Source: G963663315 sp965204925 (lineage in GTDB: Bacteria > Pseudomonadota > Gammaproteobacteria > Arenicellales > Poriferihabitantaceae). From it: a DNA stretch of 64,000 nt. This document shows positions 8,834-17,189 of this stretch, piece by piece. The position numbers and the translations under genes were made by a program. How positions within the stretch are numbered: the first letter of the stretch is position 1; every line of letters starts with the position of its first letter. Location: contig OZ242021.1 in NCBI GenBank assembly GCA_965204925.1, forward strand, positions 1,302,001 through 1,366,000, read 5' to 3'. Under the pieces are notes generated by a model. It was not told where the DNA came from and did no database searches. It saw nothing but the letters and a program-made list of their open reading frames with translations.

Positions 8834-10431
8834 GGACATCCCCACATGGATTCGGCGGGATTTTCGGATGCAAACGCAGGCGTTAAGGGTATGCGGACAA
8901 GGCCACCCCTCCGGCGGATTGCCGGATCGGCGGTTGGCCATGGGTTTTCCTGAAGAACCGGCCTTTCACACACTCGGTCACGGCACCGGGTCAGGATGTG
9001 TCGAAGGGCTCCAGCTCAGGCTTGCGGTGCCCGAACGCGATACCCCGGTACAGCGTCTCCCAGTCCGCAACGTGGAATCCCGAGAACAGCCCGCGCAGCC
9101 GCTCCCACAGGGACCTCAAACTGCCCGCCTTGGCGCGCGCGGCGCGGAACAGCGAGCAGCACCGTTGCTGCACCTGATCCATGAGGAACGCCAACATCAT
9201 CAGGTGGGCGAACACCGTCGCCAGATGTTGCCGGCCGTGACCGAAATTGTGTTCAAAGCCGTAGCCTTGGTTCTTCAGGGTATTGAATGTTTCATTCTCG
9301 ATGCGCCAGCGAGCACGTCCCGCCCGCATCAGTTCGTATGCGTTGGATTCCGTGACTTCCAGGTCCGTGACCCAGGAGAAATGCAGTATCCGACCGTCCG
9401 CGCGGGTCTCCTGGCATTCCAGGAAGTTCACCTCCAAATCGAAATTCGCGTCATTCAACGGCACGCCGTTCAGGAATCGGAAGCGGAAGCGGGCGCCGTC
9501 CTTCTCCATCTCCACGCTACGGGTCGCCGCCGTGACGCCCACCCAGTGGAACAGTTCCCCATGATCTCCCGGCTTCACCCCCAGCACATATCGCATATCC
9601 AGTTCCTCCAGCAGCCGGATGTGCGGGCCGTTCGAGGCCAGCGCATCTTCCACCACCAGCAACTTCAGGCGCCGATGCTCCCGCCGCGCGTCCCGCAACA
9701 GCCGCCTGGCGGCATTGCGTTCGCAATCGTTCTTGCGCGACCCGTCCGCCCGCAGGAGCGGCTCCGGGGCGAGCGGAAATACCTCCCGGTGTTGCGGGTG
9801 AACCAGCACCGCCGCCAGCATCTGGTGGTACCAGGTCGTGCTGCCATCGCGGTGATGCTTCTCGCAGCAGCGCTCACAATGCACCTTCTTCGATGAGAAA
9901 TACCCGGTGCCGTCTACCGACAGCAGATGGTGACCCAACCAGGTGAAACCCTCCAAACCCTTGCCCCGTTGCAAAGCGGCAAACACGCTCTTGAAAACAC
10001 GGCGGAGCGAGCGCGGGTCTACCAGATCCAGACGCTCACGCATGGCCGTATCCGATGGCGCGCGAACCACCCCGTACAGGTTTTTGAGGTTCGACCGGAT
10101 ACGGTCCTCGTCGCGCGCATCCTTTTCAAAGCTCAGCAGCGACGGGTACTTCAGGCTGAACATCGCCAAAGCCGACATCAGGCAGTCCGTCAGACCCAGG
10201 CCACGGCTTGCTACGGGGTCTTCGATGCGATCGAAATCCCCACGCACCAGCCGCAGGAGGCCCGGCGCGCTGAGGGTCTTGCGAAACAGGGTCCTGGGCA
10301 TGGTATCCTCCGACTATGAAGAAACGGCCCTTATTCTACCGCTTTTCCATGAAAAATCTGCGAAAAGATTGTCTAATAACCCCCTGAAACCCCCGAATTT
10401 ACTGGCTTCCCGGATTTAGCGGGAATTGCTG
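8818..10431 (-). mobile_element. Complete 1,614-bp insertion sequence in trbE
   Basis: The element is bounded by perfect 16-bp inverted repeats, CAGCAATTCCCGCTAA at 8818-8833 and its complement at 10416-10431. It is flanked by identical 9-bp target duplications. It holds one transposase gene on the minus strand, opposite to trbE. The ends, the transposase frame and both duplications are intact, so the element looks young and possibly active. The transposase is of the IS4-like DDE class. The exact family was not assigned; an ISfinder search would settle it. No outward promoter was evident by eye. Confidence 0.95.
8991..10301 (-). CDS. IS4-like DDE transposase
   Basis: This 436-residue transposase is encoded by the IS in trbE. 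The likely catalytic triad is Asp in LLSVDGTGYFS, Asp in LLVVEDALASNG, and Glu in the RARWRIENETFNTLKNQGYG motif near the C-terminal third. That last motif matches the Y-R-E-K-like signature region of IS4-type enzymes. A CERCCEKHH cysteine-histidine cluster follows the first Asp. The protein appears full length. The start ATG lies about 130 bases inside the right end of the element. It cuts and pastes the element between its 16-bp ends. Confidence 0.88.
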   Translation of the reverse strand: MPRTLFRKTLSAPGLLRLVRGDFDRIEDPVASRGLGLTDCLMSALAMFSLKYPSLLSFEKDARDEDRIRSNLKNLYGVVRAPSDTAMRERLDLVDPRSLRRVFKSVFAALQRGKGLEGFTWLGHHLLSVDGTGYFSSKKVHCERCCEKHHRDGSTTWYHQMLAAVLVHPQHREVFPLAPEPLLRADGSRKNDCERNAARRLLRDARREHRRLKLLVVEDALASNGPHIRLLEELDMRYVLGVKPGDHGELFHWVGVTAATRSVEMEKDGARFRFRFLNGVPLNDANFDLEVNFLECQETRADGRILHFSWVTDLEVTESNAYELMRAGRARWRIENETFNTLKNQGYGFEHNFGHGRQHLATVFAHLMMLAFLMDQVQQRCCSLFRAARAKAGSLRSLWERLRGLFSGFHVADWETLYRGIAFGHRKPELEPFDTS

Positions 10432-10440
10432 TGCGGACAG
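10432..10440 (+). repeat. Target-site duplication, right copy
   Basis: TGCGGACAG is identical to 8809-8817 and immediately follows the right inverted repeat of the IS. Deleting one copy together with the IS restores the trbE reading frame. Confidence 0.95.
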
Positions 10441-10978
10441 TGAAAGGTTGCCGGTGCTGTCCTACCTGTTCCACCGCATCGAACGGCAGCTGACCGGGTC
10501 ACCGGCGATCATTATCCTTGATGAAGCCTGGGTGATGCTGGGGCATCCGGTATTCCGCGCGAAAATCGTGGAATGGCTGAAAGTGTTGCGCAAGACCAAC
10601 TGTGCAGTCGTCATGGCGACCCAGTCATTAACCGACGCCGTCAATTCCGGCATTCTGGATGTCATGCTCGAATCGACCGCCACCCGCATATTTCTGCCCA
10701 ATACTGCGGCCAACTCCGAAGTGTCGCGCCCCATATACCAGATGATCGGACTGAATCATGTGCAGATCGACATGATTTCAAGGGCTATACCCAAGAGGCA
10801 GTACTATGCCATGTCCGCAGAGGGCAACCGGCTGTTCGATATGGCGCTGGGTCCGGTAGCGCTGTCATTTGTGGCGCAGTCGGGCGCCAATGTCAAAAAG
10901 GAGGTGCAATCAATGAAACACAGGTATGGAGAGAAATGGGTGGATTACTGGTCCGCAAGCCGGGTACAGGGAACATGA
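10441..10978 (+). pseudogene. trbE: trbE (VirB4 ATPase), 3' part
   Basis: This is the C-terminal 178 codons of trbE, beyond the IS. It carries Walker B (AIIILDEAWVMLG) and the conserved VMATQSLTDA and IFLPN motifs of VirB4 proteins. The sequence ADS-ERLPVLSYLFHRIER reads smoothly across the repaired junction, as in intact TrbE. A TTG at 10448 could start translation of the fragment, but it would lack Walker A. The stop overlaps trbJ by four bases (ATGA). Downstream genes may suffer polar effects of the IS. Confidence 0.92.
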
Positions 10979-11778
10979 ACGGAGACGGATTGCGCGCTGT
11001 TCTGGCCGGTGCGGCGGGCAACATTCTTTGCAGCGGCTGCGCGGCCTTATTGTTTGCAACAACGGCAATAGCGGGCGGCTCCGTTACCGGCGGTGCAACC
11101 GAGTTCACACAGGTGCTGAACAATGCCGAACTGGCTGCCCAAGTCCAGCAGCAACTGCGCACCTGGCAGGCGCTCGCTGAGGAGCTTCGCATCCTGCGCG
11201 ACAACGAACGCATGCTTACCGGACATCACTTTGCCGGCGCTCCGTCGCAGGCTCTTATGCGACTGCACCGGGCCATGCTGGGCGATAACATAATCAGCTA
11301 TCGGGCGGGTAGCGTCGACGACGAATTCGCACTGAAATATCCCGGCTACCGGACTTACCTGGCCGAGATATACGGCATCGAAAACGGTGTAAATGCCGGC
11401 TATGCGGCATGGGACGCCCAGAATCAGGCGAATCTGGCAGCCGCATTGAACACGGTCAACCTGAACCGGGAGCAGGTGCTTGCCGAAGGTCAGATGCTCG
11501 ACCTGATCGACCGTCAGGCCAGGACGGTGAAAAGCCGCAAGGCGCTGATGCAACTCGGCAATGACCTGGCGCTGACCCAGGTACGCCAGGCCCGGCGCAT
11601 GGAAAACCTGCTGCAAACCCAGATCATATTGCAGGCGAACTACCTTGCCTCCTGGCAGGCCATGAGTAACCGCGGGCAATCGCGCAGGGATTGGATGTAT
11701 GAAGCGGATAAAAGACTCCGCGAGCGCCTGTGGAAGCAACGCAGGAAGCAGGACCCGAACACCGACCAGTACCGCTAG
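10975..11778 (+). CDS. trbJ: TrbJ/VirB5-like periplasmic transfer protein
   Basis: This 267-residue protein starts at the ATG overlapping the trbE stop. A signal-like segment (to about residue 37, ending ATTAIAGG) is followed by a mostly helical body with GGATEFTQVLNNAEL near the mature N-terminus, then Q-rich helices. This is the TrbJ pattern (VirB5 superfamily). VirB5 proteins sit at the pilus tip and help recipient contact. The position between trbE and trbL matches the conserved trb order. A longer in-frame extension back to 10573 is inside trbE and was rejected as the start. Confidence 0.85.
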   Translation: MNGDGLRAVLAGAAGNILCSGCAALLFATTAIAGGSVTGGATEFTQVLNNAELAAQVQQQLRTWQALAEELRILRDNERMLTGHHFAGAPSQALMRLHRAMLGDNIISYRAGSVDDEFALKYPGYRTYLAEIYGIENGVNAGYAAWDAQNQANLAAALNTVNLNREQVLAEGQMLDLIDRQARTVKSRKALMQLGNDLALTQVRQARRMENLLQTQIILQANYLASWQAMSNRGQSRRDWMYEADKRLRERLWKQRRKQDPNTDQYR

Positions 11779-11782
11779 CGGA

Positions 11783-13024
11783 ATGTTGAAACGCCTGCTC
11801 GTCATGCTGATCTTGCTATGCTGCATGCCGGCGGCATGGTCCGACCATTACGAGCAATGCGCCGGCATGCAGTCGGATAGCGGAGAGGAAGCCGAGTGTT
11901 TCCGCGCTGCGGACCGCATGCTGGAGAATTTCATGGACGCCAACCCCGATCTGTTTTCCGCCGAGAGGATTGTGCAAAACTTCGTTGATAGCACGAAGGC
12001 GTGGAGCGGCGGGATTGTCAGGATTGCCACCACGCTGTTCTGGTCGCTGGCGCTGTTCGAGTTCATTCTGACCTTTTCTATCATGGCAGTACGGGGCTGC
12101 GACCTCAACGAGTTCGCGGTCGAGTTCCTCAGGCGTGTACTGATTATCAGTTTCGGCCTGTTCCTGCTGGAGAACCACATGGTGCTCGAACAGGTCATCC
12201 AGGGCTTCCGCGATTCATCTTCACTGGTGCGTGAGGAACAAACAGGAAAGGAATACGCGCTCAGGGACCTGATGGGCATTCCGCTTAATGTCGTCGGCAG
12301 TATGCTCAACTCGATCAAGCCTCTGAATTTTGTCACCGACGCCGCGGAAATCCTCATGATCCTGTTCACAGCGGTAATCGTGTTGTGGGCGCTGTCGGTG
12401 GCTGCGGTACAACTGGTGCTGGTACTGTGCGAGATGTACATCGTCATGGCGGTCGGATTGCTGTCGCTGGGGCTGTTCAGCCTGCAAGTTACACGCACAT
12501 ACCCGATGCGTTTTTTCGGCGGTCTGATCGGTACCGGCTTCAAACTGTTCGCGCTGGAACTGATCATTGCGCTGGGCATCCGCATGGTCGAGGGATGGGC
12601 GACAATGCCCGTTATGCACAGGGTCGGACCGTATATGCTGATGGCCGCCGCCGCGATTATGTACAAGGAGGTTGCGGTCCGCATACCCGATTACATCCAG
12701 AGCCTGCTGACCGCTTCTCCCGGTTCCGGAGTCAGCGCCGCCGGCGCTATTACTGCGGCGGGTACGGTCGCCGGAGCGCACGCTACTGGAGCGGCGGCTG
12801 CCGGCAGAAGCCTGGCAGGCGGAGTCATGTCCGTGCGTGAAGCCGCGGCGCTGGCGCGTAGTCAGGGAGCCGCCGGAACAGCCGAAATGGGGCGCGGGGT
12901 GGTGCGCAACCTGTTCGGATCATGGGCCGAAAGCATGGCTGGCAAAAGCCCCATGGCGCGACAACTGCGCAAAAATCTCATGAGGCGCGGACCGGGAAAC
13001 AAGGCTGCGAAAGGCAATGGCTGA
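11783..13024 (+). CDS. trbL: TrbL/VirB6 polytopic membrane protein
   Basis: This 413-residue protein has a signal-like N-terminus and a cysteine-containing periplasmic part (CAGMQSD...EAECF). At least five hydrophobic helices follow between about residues 75 and 310, then an Ala/Gly-rich tail. This is typical of P-type TrbL, the VirB6-like inner-membrane channel component. The start is the ATG at 11783, five bases after the trbJ stop. The upstream in-frame extension overlaps trbJ and carries no signal peptide. The stop overlaps trbF by eight bases. Confidence 0.88.
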   Translation: MLKRLLVMLILLCCMPAAWSDHYEQCAGMQSDSGEEAECFRAADRMLENFMDANPDLFSAERIVQNFVDSTKAWSGGIVRIATTLFWSLALFEFILTFSIMAVRGCDLNEFAVEFLRRVLIISFGLFLLENHMVLEQVIQGFRDSSSLVREEQTGKEYALRDLMGIPLNVVGSMLNSIKPLNFVTDAAEILMILFTAVIVLWALSVAAVQLVLVLCEMYIVMAVGLLSLGLFSLQVTRTYPMRFFGGLIGTGFKLFALELIIALGIRMVEGWATMPVMHRVGPYMLMAAAAIMYKEVAVRIPDYIQSLLTASPGSGVSAAGAITAAGTVAGAHATGAAAAGRSLAGGVMSVREAAALARSQGAAGTAEMGRGVVRNLFGSWAESMAGKSPMARQLRKNLMRRGPGNKAAKGNG

Positions 13025-13670
13025 TCTCTATACCCAGAACAGGATGGCGTACAGTTCCGTGCTCGAAAATGCGGCGAAAACGAGCGCCGGATGGCGGCTG
13101 TGCACAGTGGTCGCGCTGCTGGTATCGCTGTGCGCCGTTGCCGGCATGGTCTACATTGGCGCCCAGACCCGCATCCGTCCGGTACTGGTAGTGATGGACG
13201 AGCGCTATATGCCAGTCGGCCTGTACCAGCCGGGCGCCGGTTTGGCAGTCAACGATGAGCGTGTGACGAAAGCCTCACTGGCGCAGTTCGTCTCGACCTG
13301 GCGCATCGTATCGATTGACGCCGCGTTTCAGAAGCAAAGGGTCAACGATCTCGCCAAATTCATCGACAACAATTCTCCTGCGTTCGCCAAGCTGCGTGAT
13401 TACATCGTATCCGATTCCACCAATCCGCTGAAGCGGGCGGCCTCTGAGACGGTCAGCATTCGCATCTCGAACATTCTGCCGGTCTCGCCGATGACGTGGC
13501 AGGTCGACTGGGTCGAAACGGTCACACAGCGGGGTAATGGACAGGCTGTGTCGAAGCGCTGGCAGGCCAACATCACGTTCGCATTCATGGATCATGTGCC
13601 GGCAGAAATCCTGTTGACCAACCCTGTCGGACTGCTGGTGTCCGATATCAATTGGGCGGAATCCATATGA
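13017..13670 (+). CDS. trbF: TrbF/VirB8 assembly factor
   Basis: This 217-residue VirB8-type protein has a short cytosolic N-terminus (MADLYTQNRMAYSSVLENA), one membrane helix (about 28-50) and a periplasmic NTF2-like domain. Conserved TrbF features include the RPVLVVMDE segment after the helix, VSTWRIVS and the MTWQVDWVET strand. VirB8 bridges the inner membrane and the core complex. The gene overlaps trbL upstream and shares ATGA with trbG downstream, so the operon is tightly coupled. No anomaly is seen. Confidence 0.9.
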   Translation: MADLYTQNRMAYSSVLENAAKTSAGWRLCTVVALLVSLCAVAGMVYIGAQTRIRPVLVVMDERYMPVGLYQPGAGLAVNDERVTKASLAQFVSTWRIVSIDAAFQKQRVNDLAKFIDNNSPAFAKLRDYIVSDSTNPLKRAASETVSIRISNILPVSPMTWQVDWVETVTQRGNGQAVSKRWQANITFAFMDHVPAEILLTNPVGLLVSDINWAESI

Positions 13671-14677
13671 GCCCTCGCCTGTCTTCCGGTTCATTCATGC
13701 TTTTCATGGCATTTCACGCTGCACCGGCAGAGGCGCAATCTCTGTCGACGCAAGCGCCTGCGCCCGCAAGAGTGAACCAGCACGAAGCCGGACGCAATGA
13801 GCCGGCCGCTGATTCAGATCAGCATGACACTGCACAAGACTGGCAGTTGCCGGTCATTCCGGCAGCGCCGCCGACCGTCCTGACAACCCGAGAAGTGGAA
13901 GCGGTGCGGCTGTCCCGCGGCTGGCAGAATCATTACTCGCCTGCCATGCTCGGACGCAATGGCAAGGTTGTTTACCATTTCGGCGAATCCAGCGCTCCCG
14001 TAATTACGGCGCCCGGTAATGTCACACATATTGAGCTTGAGCAGGGCGAGGTTCTGGTCGAGGATGGTATTTTTATTGGCGACAGCGTGAACTGGCGCAT
14101 TATTCCGGTGGCACAGGGAGAGGGAGACCAGGTAATCACGCACATTGTCGTCAAACCGACCTACGAAAACCTCGAAACGACAATGATTGCGATCACCGAC
14201 CGGCGCAGTTACTACTTCCATCTGAAATCGACCGCAGACCAGTTCATGGCGTCCGTTGGCTTCGAATACCCTGAAATCGAGGCCAGGCACTGGCATGAGT
14301 ACGGACAGTCGGTTAACGCCGCAAAGGAGGTTGAAGCCAGCCGGCGCGAGGAGCGCGCGATAGAGGTGACGTCAACGATCAGGCCGGATATCGCCGACCT
14401 CGACTTCGGCTATTCGGTTTCGGGAGACAACCCGGCCTGGAAGCCGGTGCGGGTCTACAATGACGGTCTGCGCGTGTATATCCAGATGCCGGAATCAATG
14501 CGCCAATCGGATGCGCCTGCATTTATCGAGACCGGTCCCCGCAATACCACACAAATTGTCAACTACCGTCTGCGCAGGGGCACGTTCATTGTCGATAAAC
14601 TGTTTACCCGGGGCATGCTCGTTGCAGGTACGGGCCGCAACCAGCGCAAGGTCATTATCATGTACACCGGAGGATGA
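13667..14677 (+). CDS. trbG: TrbG/VirB9 outer core component
   Basis: This 336-residue VirB9 homologue has a signal peptide ending near AAPAEAQS and a low-complexity linker. The VirB9 domains follow, including GKVVYHFGESSAPVITAPGNVTHIELEQGE and the C-terminal PVRVYNDGLRVYIQMP motif. It would form the outer-membrane core ring with TrbH and TrbI. The start at 13667 overlaps the trbF stop; a start at 13652 is also in frame but less likely. The length is typical. Confidence 0.92.
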   Translation: MSPRLSSGSFMLFMAFHAAPAEAQSLSTQAPAPARVNQHEAGRNEPAADSDQHDTAQDWQLPVIPAAPPTVLTTREVEAVRLSRGWQNHYSPAMLGRNGKVVYHFGESSAPVITAPGNVTHIELEQGEVLVEDGIFIGDSVNWRIIPVAQGEGDQVITHIVVKPTYENLETTMIAITDRRSYYFHLKSTADQFMASVGFEYPEIEARHWHEYGQSVNAAKEVEASRREERAIEVTSTIRPDIADLDFGYSVSGDNPAWKPVRVYNDGLRVYIQMPESMRQSDAPAFIETGPRNTTQIVNYRLRRGTFIVDKLFTRGMLVAGTGRNQRKVIIMYTGG

Positions 14678-14681
14678 CCAG

Positions 14682-15170
14682 ATGGTCCGCGCGATTCGAA
14701 TACTCCGGTTTTTTGCAGCCAGACCGATCATCGCGTTGTCTGCAACAGGGTTCAGTGTGGTCCTGTCCGCCTGCGCGCCCGACCCGGCGGCTGTCAGCTC
14801 CCGGGACGTACCGGTCGAGGTCGCGCAGCGGGCGCTGGATGACCTCGTGCTTGAGGTGAGTAAACGCTTCCCGCCAGCAAAAACACCCCTTGCCATTTAC
14901 GATAATGATCGAGACAAACGACTTGAGCGGGTTTTGCGGGCAGCCGGATACGCCGTGCACCAGGCAGGCGGGATCAATCCGGTGACATTTTCGATGCATT
15001 ACACGAGCGAATTGGCGATGTATCTCGGCGTGATCCGGGTAGGGCTGAACTACACGCTTTCGAGGCTCTATATTTTTGAGGGAGGAAAGCTGCAGGTTCA
15101 TTCGACATCACTGGCAGACGAAGCCATTCCCCGATCAGCAGAAATAACCGGGGACTCCGGGCGTGGTTGA
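14682..15170 (+). CDS. trbH: TrbH/VirB7-like transfer lipoprotein
   Basis: This 162-residue predicted lipoprotein has the lipobox LSAC near residue 31 after a hydrophobic leader. The mature part has alternating polar segments and a C-terminal YTLSRLYIFEGGKLQVHS strand region. It sits between trbG and trbI, where RP4 has trbH, and the VirB7-class lipoprotein anchors the core to the outer membrane. The start is the ATG at 14682, four bases after the trbG stop; an upstream in-frame extension overlaps trbG and was rejected. The TrbH name rests on position and lipobox. Confidence 0.75.
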   Translation: MVRAIRILRFFAARPIIALSATGFSVVLSACAPDPAAVSSRDVPVEVAQRALDDLVLEVSKRFPPAKTPLAIYDNDRDKRLERVLRAAGYAVHQAGGINPVTFSMHYTSELAMYLGVIRVGLNYTLSRLYIFEGGKLQVHSTSLADEAIPRSAEITGDSGRG

Positions 15171-16389
15171 TTCCGTACTCTCGGCAACTGTCAGGCCGGG
15201 CGTATACGGCAGCCGGTCGGGTGGACGTCATCTGGGCGCCATACCAATCATCATAGCCGGCATTTTTGCGCTATTGCTGGTCGGCGGCCTGTTATGGGGA
15301 GCCCTGTCCCGTTTCCAGTCCGATCATGAAACAACGACTGACGACGCCAGAGTGGGAACGAGCGCCAGGCCATCGTATGAGCTGCCGGCGTTACTTGACG
15401 AAAGCGACATCGATCTGGCGGGTTCTGTTCCCGCGCAACCCGACGCGGCCGCGCCGAAACCCGGTGTCATGGTCGCTCCGTTGGTTTCCGGCGCGCTCAG
15501 GGCGCAACGCGAATACCTGCAACAGCAAAGGATGCGCGAACTGCAAAACCGCACTCTGGGACAGGAAAGCTCCCCCGCGGTTTCAACCGCTGAACTGAAA
15601 ATATCGAAAGAAACGGACACAGCCGAATCCCCGATGGCCGTGACGGATGCGGTGAATACGGATATTTCACCGCATCCGTCACGGATTGGGGTTGTGAGGG
15701 AATTGCTGGCGGAAGCCAGCAAGCGTCTGGCGGTCGAACCGGATGGTCATGCAGGAAAAATCGCCTTTCTCAGGGAGCCGGACCAGGCGGCATGGTTGCC
15801 GCATACCCGTCAGGCTGATTTGGGCCGCTACACGCTCAAGACCGGCGCCGTCATACCCGCTATTCTCGTTAGTGGACTCAATTCCGACCTTCCCGGGGTA
15901 TTGATTGGGCAGGTATCCCGGAACGTATACGATACGGCCACGGGCCGGCATCTGTTGATTCCGCAAGGGGCCAGGTTGTACGGCACGTACGACAGCCGTA
16001 TCCGTTATGGCGAGAGCCGTGCGCTGGTTGCCTGGGACCGCATCGTATTCCCGGATGCCAGCACCCTTGAACTGGGACGTATGCAGGGTTCCGATATATC
16101 CGGCTACAGCGGGTTTGAGGATCAGGTTGAAAACCATTACCTGAAACTGTTCGGTCAGACATTCCTGCTTTCCGCCATTCAGGCATTGCCGGAGCGAATA
16201 TCGAACACAACGGAGGCAACCCCGTCAGAGGACCAGTTCGGAAAAATCGCCGCCGCAAATTATTCGAAGATGGGAGAGAAGTTGATCGACAGGAATCTGT
16301 CGATACAGCCCACCATTCGTATCCGGCCAGGCTATCCATTTACGATTGTGGTCAACAGGGACATTCTGTTCACGGAGACATACCGGTGA
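15163..16389 (+). CDS. trbI: TrbI/VirB10 core protein
   Basis: This 408-residue VirB10 homologue has a cytosolic N-terminus and one membrane helix (about 28-47). A long proline/charged linker follows, with a QREYLQQQRMRELQNR coiled segment. The C-terminal beta-barrel domain carries TLKTGAVIPAILVSGLNSDLPG and IPQGARLYGTYDSR, both family hallmarks. It spans both membranes and senses ATPase energy. The start is a GTG overlapping the trbH stop. It is the last trb gene before the pilus operon, with which it overlaps by four bases, so both machineries appear to form one transcription unit. Confidence 0.93.
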   Translation: MVDSVLSATVRPGVYGSRSGGRHLGAIPIIIAGIFALLLVGGLLWGALSRFQSDHETTTDDARVGTSARPSYELPALLDESDIDLAGSVPAQPDAAAPKPGVMVAPLVSGALRAQREYLQQQRMRELQNRTLGQESSPAVSTAELKISKETDTAESPMAVTDAVNTDISPHPSRIGVVRELLAEASKRLAVEPDGHAGKIAFLREPDQAAWLPHTRQADLGRYTLKTGAVIPAILVSGLNSDLPGVLIGQVSRNVYDTATGRHLLIPQGARLYGTYDSRIRYGESRALVAWDRIVFPDASTLELGRMQGSDISGYSGFEDQVENHYLKLFGQTFLLSAIQALPERISNTTEATPSEDQFGKIAAANYSKMGEKLIDRNLSIQPTIRIRPGYPFTIVVNRDILFTETYR

Positions 16390-17189
16390 AATGCACATTA
16401 TGGTCATGCCTGAGGGAGCCGCGGGAAGCACTGTCCTTGTATGTGTGCATATCCACAAGAGTGCAGGTAACAATCGTGAACATCGCGCTGGCGACGCTGG
16501 TCGTGCCCGCAGTCCACGGCGGCAGCCGATTCGAGCTGGGTCAAATACAGCAGGCAACGCCCGTGACACGAGGGCAGTATGTTGTGCCTGTTACCGTGTC
16601 GGCAGACGGCTACTCGACGTTCAGCGCCAGTATCTACGCTTCTGCGCATGTGATGCAGGGAATCGAGTGGCAGACGATAGAACGGCAAGACGGAGTCAAT
16701 GTCATTATCTCGGTAGCAACGCCTATTGTCACACCGGAAAAAATTACGCTGACAGCCCGGTATCAGGGGCGGGAAAGAACGCAGGAATACTGGCTGCAAC
16801 CGACAGTTGTCTTGTCACAACCGAACATGGCGGAAGAAATGCCGGTGGACAGAACCGGGCAAAGACAGGCAAACAACGCAAAACCGCAAGAGGAAACAAA
16901 GTGCCGGGAGTTGCTGATAGCGGCCGGATCCCTGTATACCAATGTCGAGAGGCTGACGACAGACTGCGGGTATCAATTCGGGATCTGGCATCCGGGTAAC
17001 AGCGAGCACCTCATCGACTGGATCGTCGCGGATGCAAGACTGCTGGAAAACAGCCGCGGCGCCGCCGGGTTGCTGGACATACTGAAGGAGAACTACGGGT
17101 TGCTGGGCGTGATGCGTCGGGAAGGAGGCGACAACTATATCGACTATCATGAGTTGCCGGGAGGCGAGAGCGGTGGTGAAACCAGGTAG
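16386..17189 (+). CDS. PilL/TcpQ-like type IVB pilus protein
   Basis: This 267-residue predicted exported protein starts with GTG overlapping the trbI stop. A later GTG near 16476 would put the signal-like segment (IALATLVVPAVHG) at the true N-terminus. The C-terminal 90 residues (CGYQFGIWHPGN then LIDWIVADARLLENSRGAAGLLDILKENYG) resemble the TcpQ/PilL C-terminal domain, which helps insert the secretin next door. The family call is moderate. Position directly before the secretin gene supports it, since PilL precedes PilN in R64-type thin pilus operons. Confidence 0.55.
   Translation: MKCTLWSCLREPREALSLYVCISTRVQVTIVNIALATLVVPAVHGGSRFELGQIQQATPVTRGQYVVPVTVSADGYSTFSASIYASAHVMQGIEWQTIERQDGVNVIISVATPIVTPEKITLTARYQGRERTQEYWLQPTVVLSQPNMAEEMPVDRTGQRQANNAKPQEETKCRELLIAAGSLYTNVERLTTDCGYQFGIWHPGNSEHLIDWIVADARLLENSRGAAGLLDILKENYGLLGVMRREGGDNYIDYHELPGGESGGETR

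Noticed and set aside
8718..9896. Long plus-strand ORF of 392 codons over the transposase
   Set aside because: It is the antisense shadow of the minus-strand transposase and shows no family motifs.
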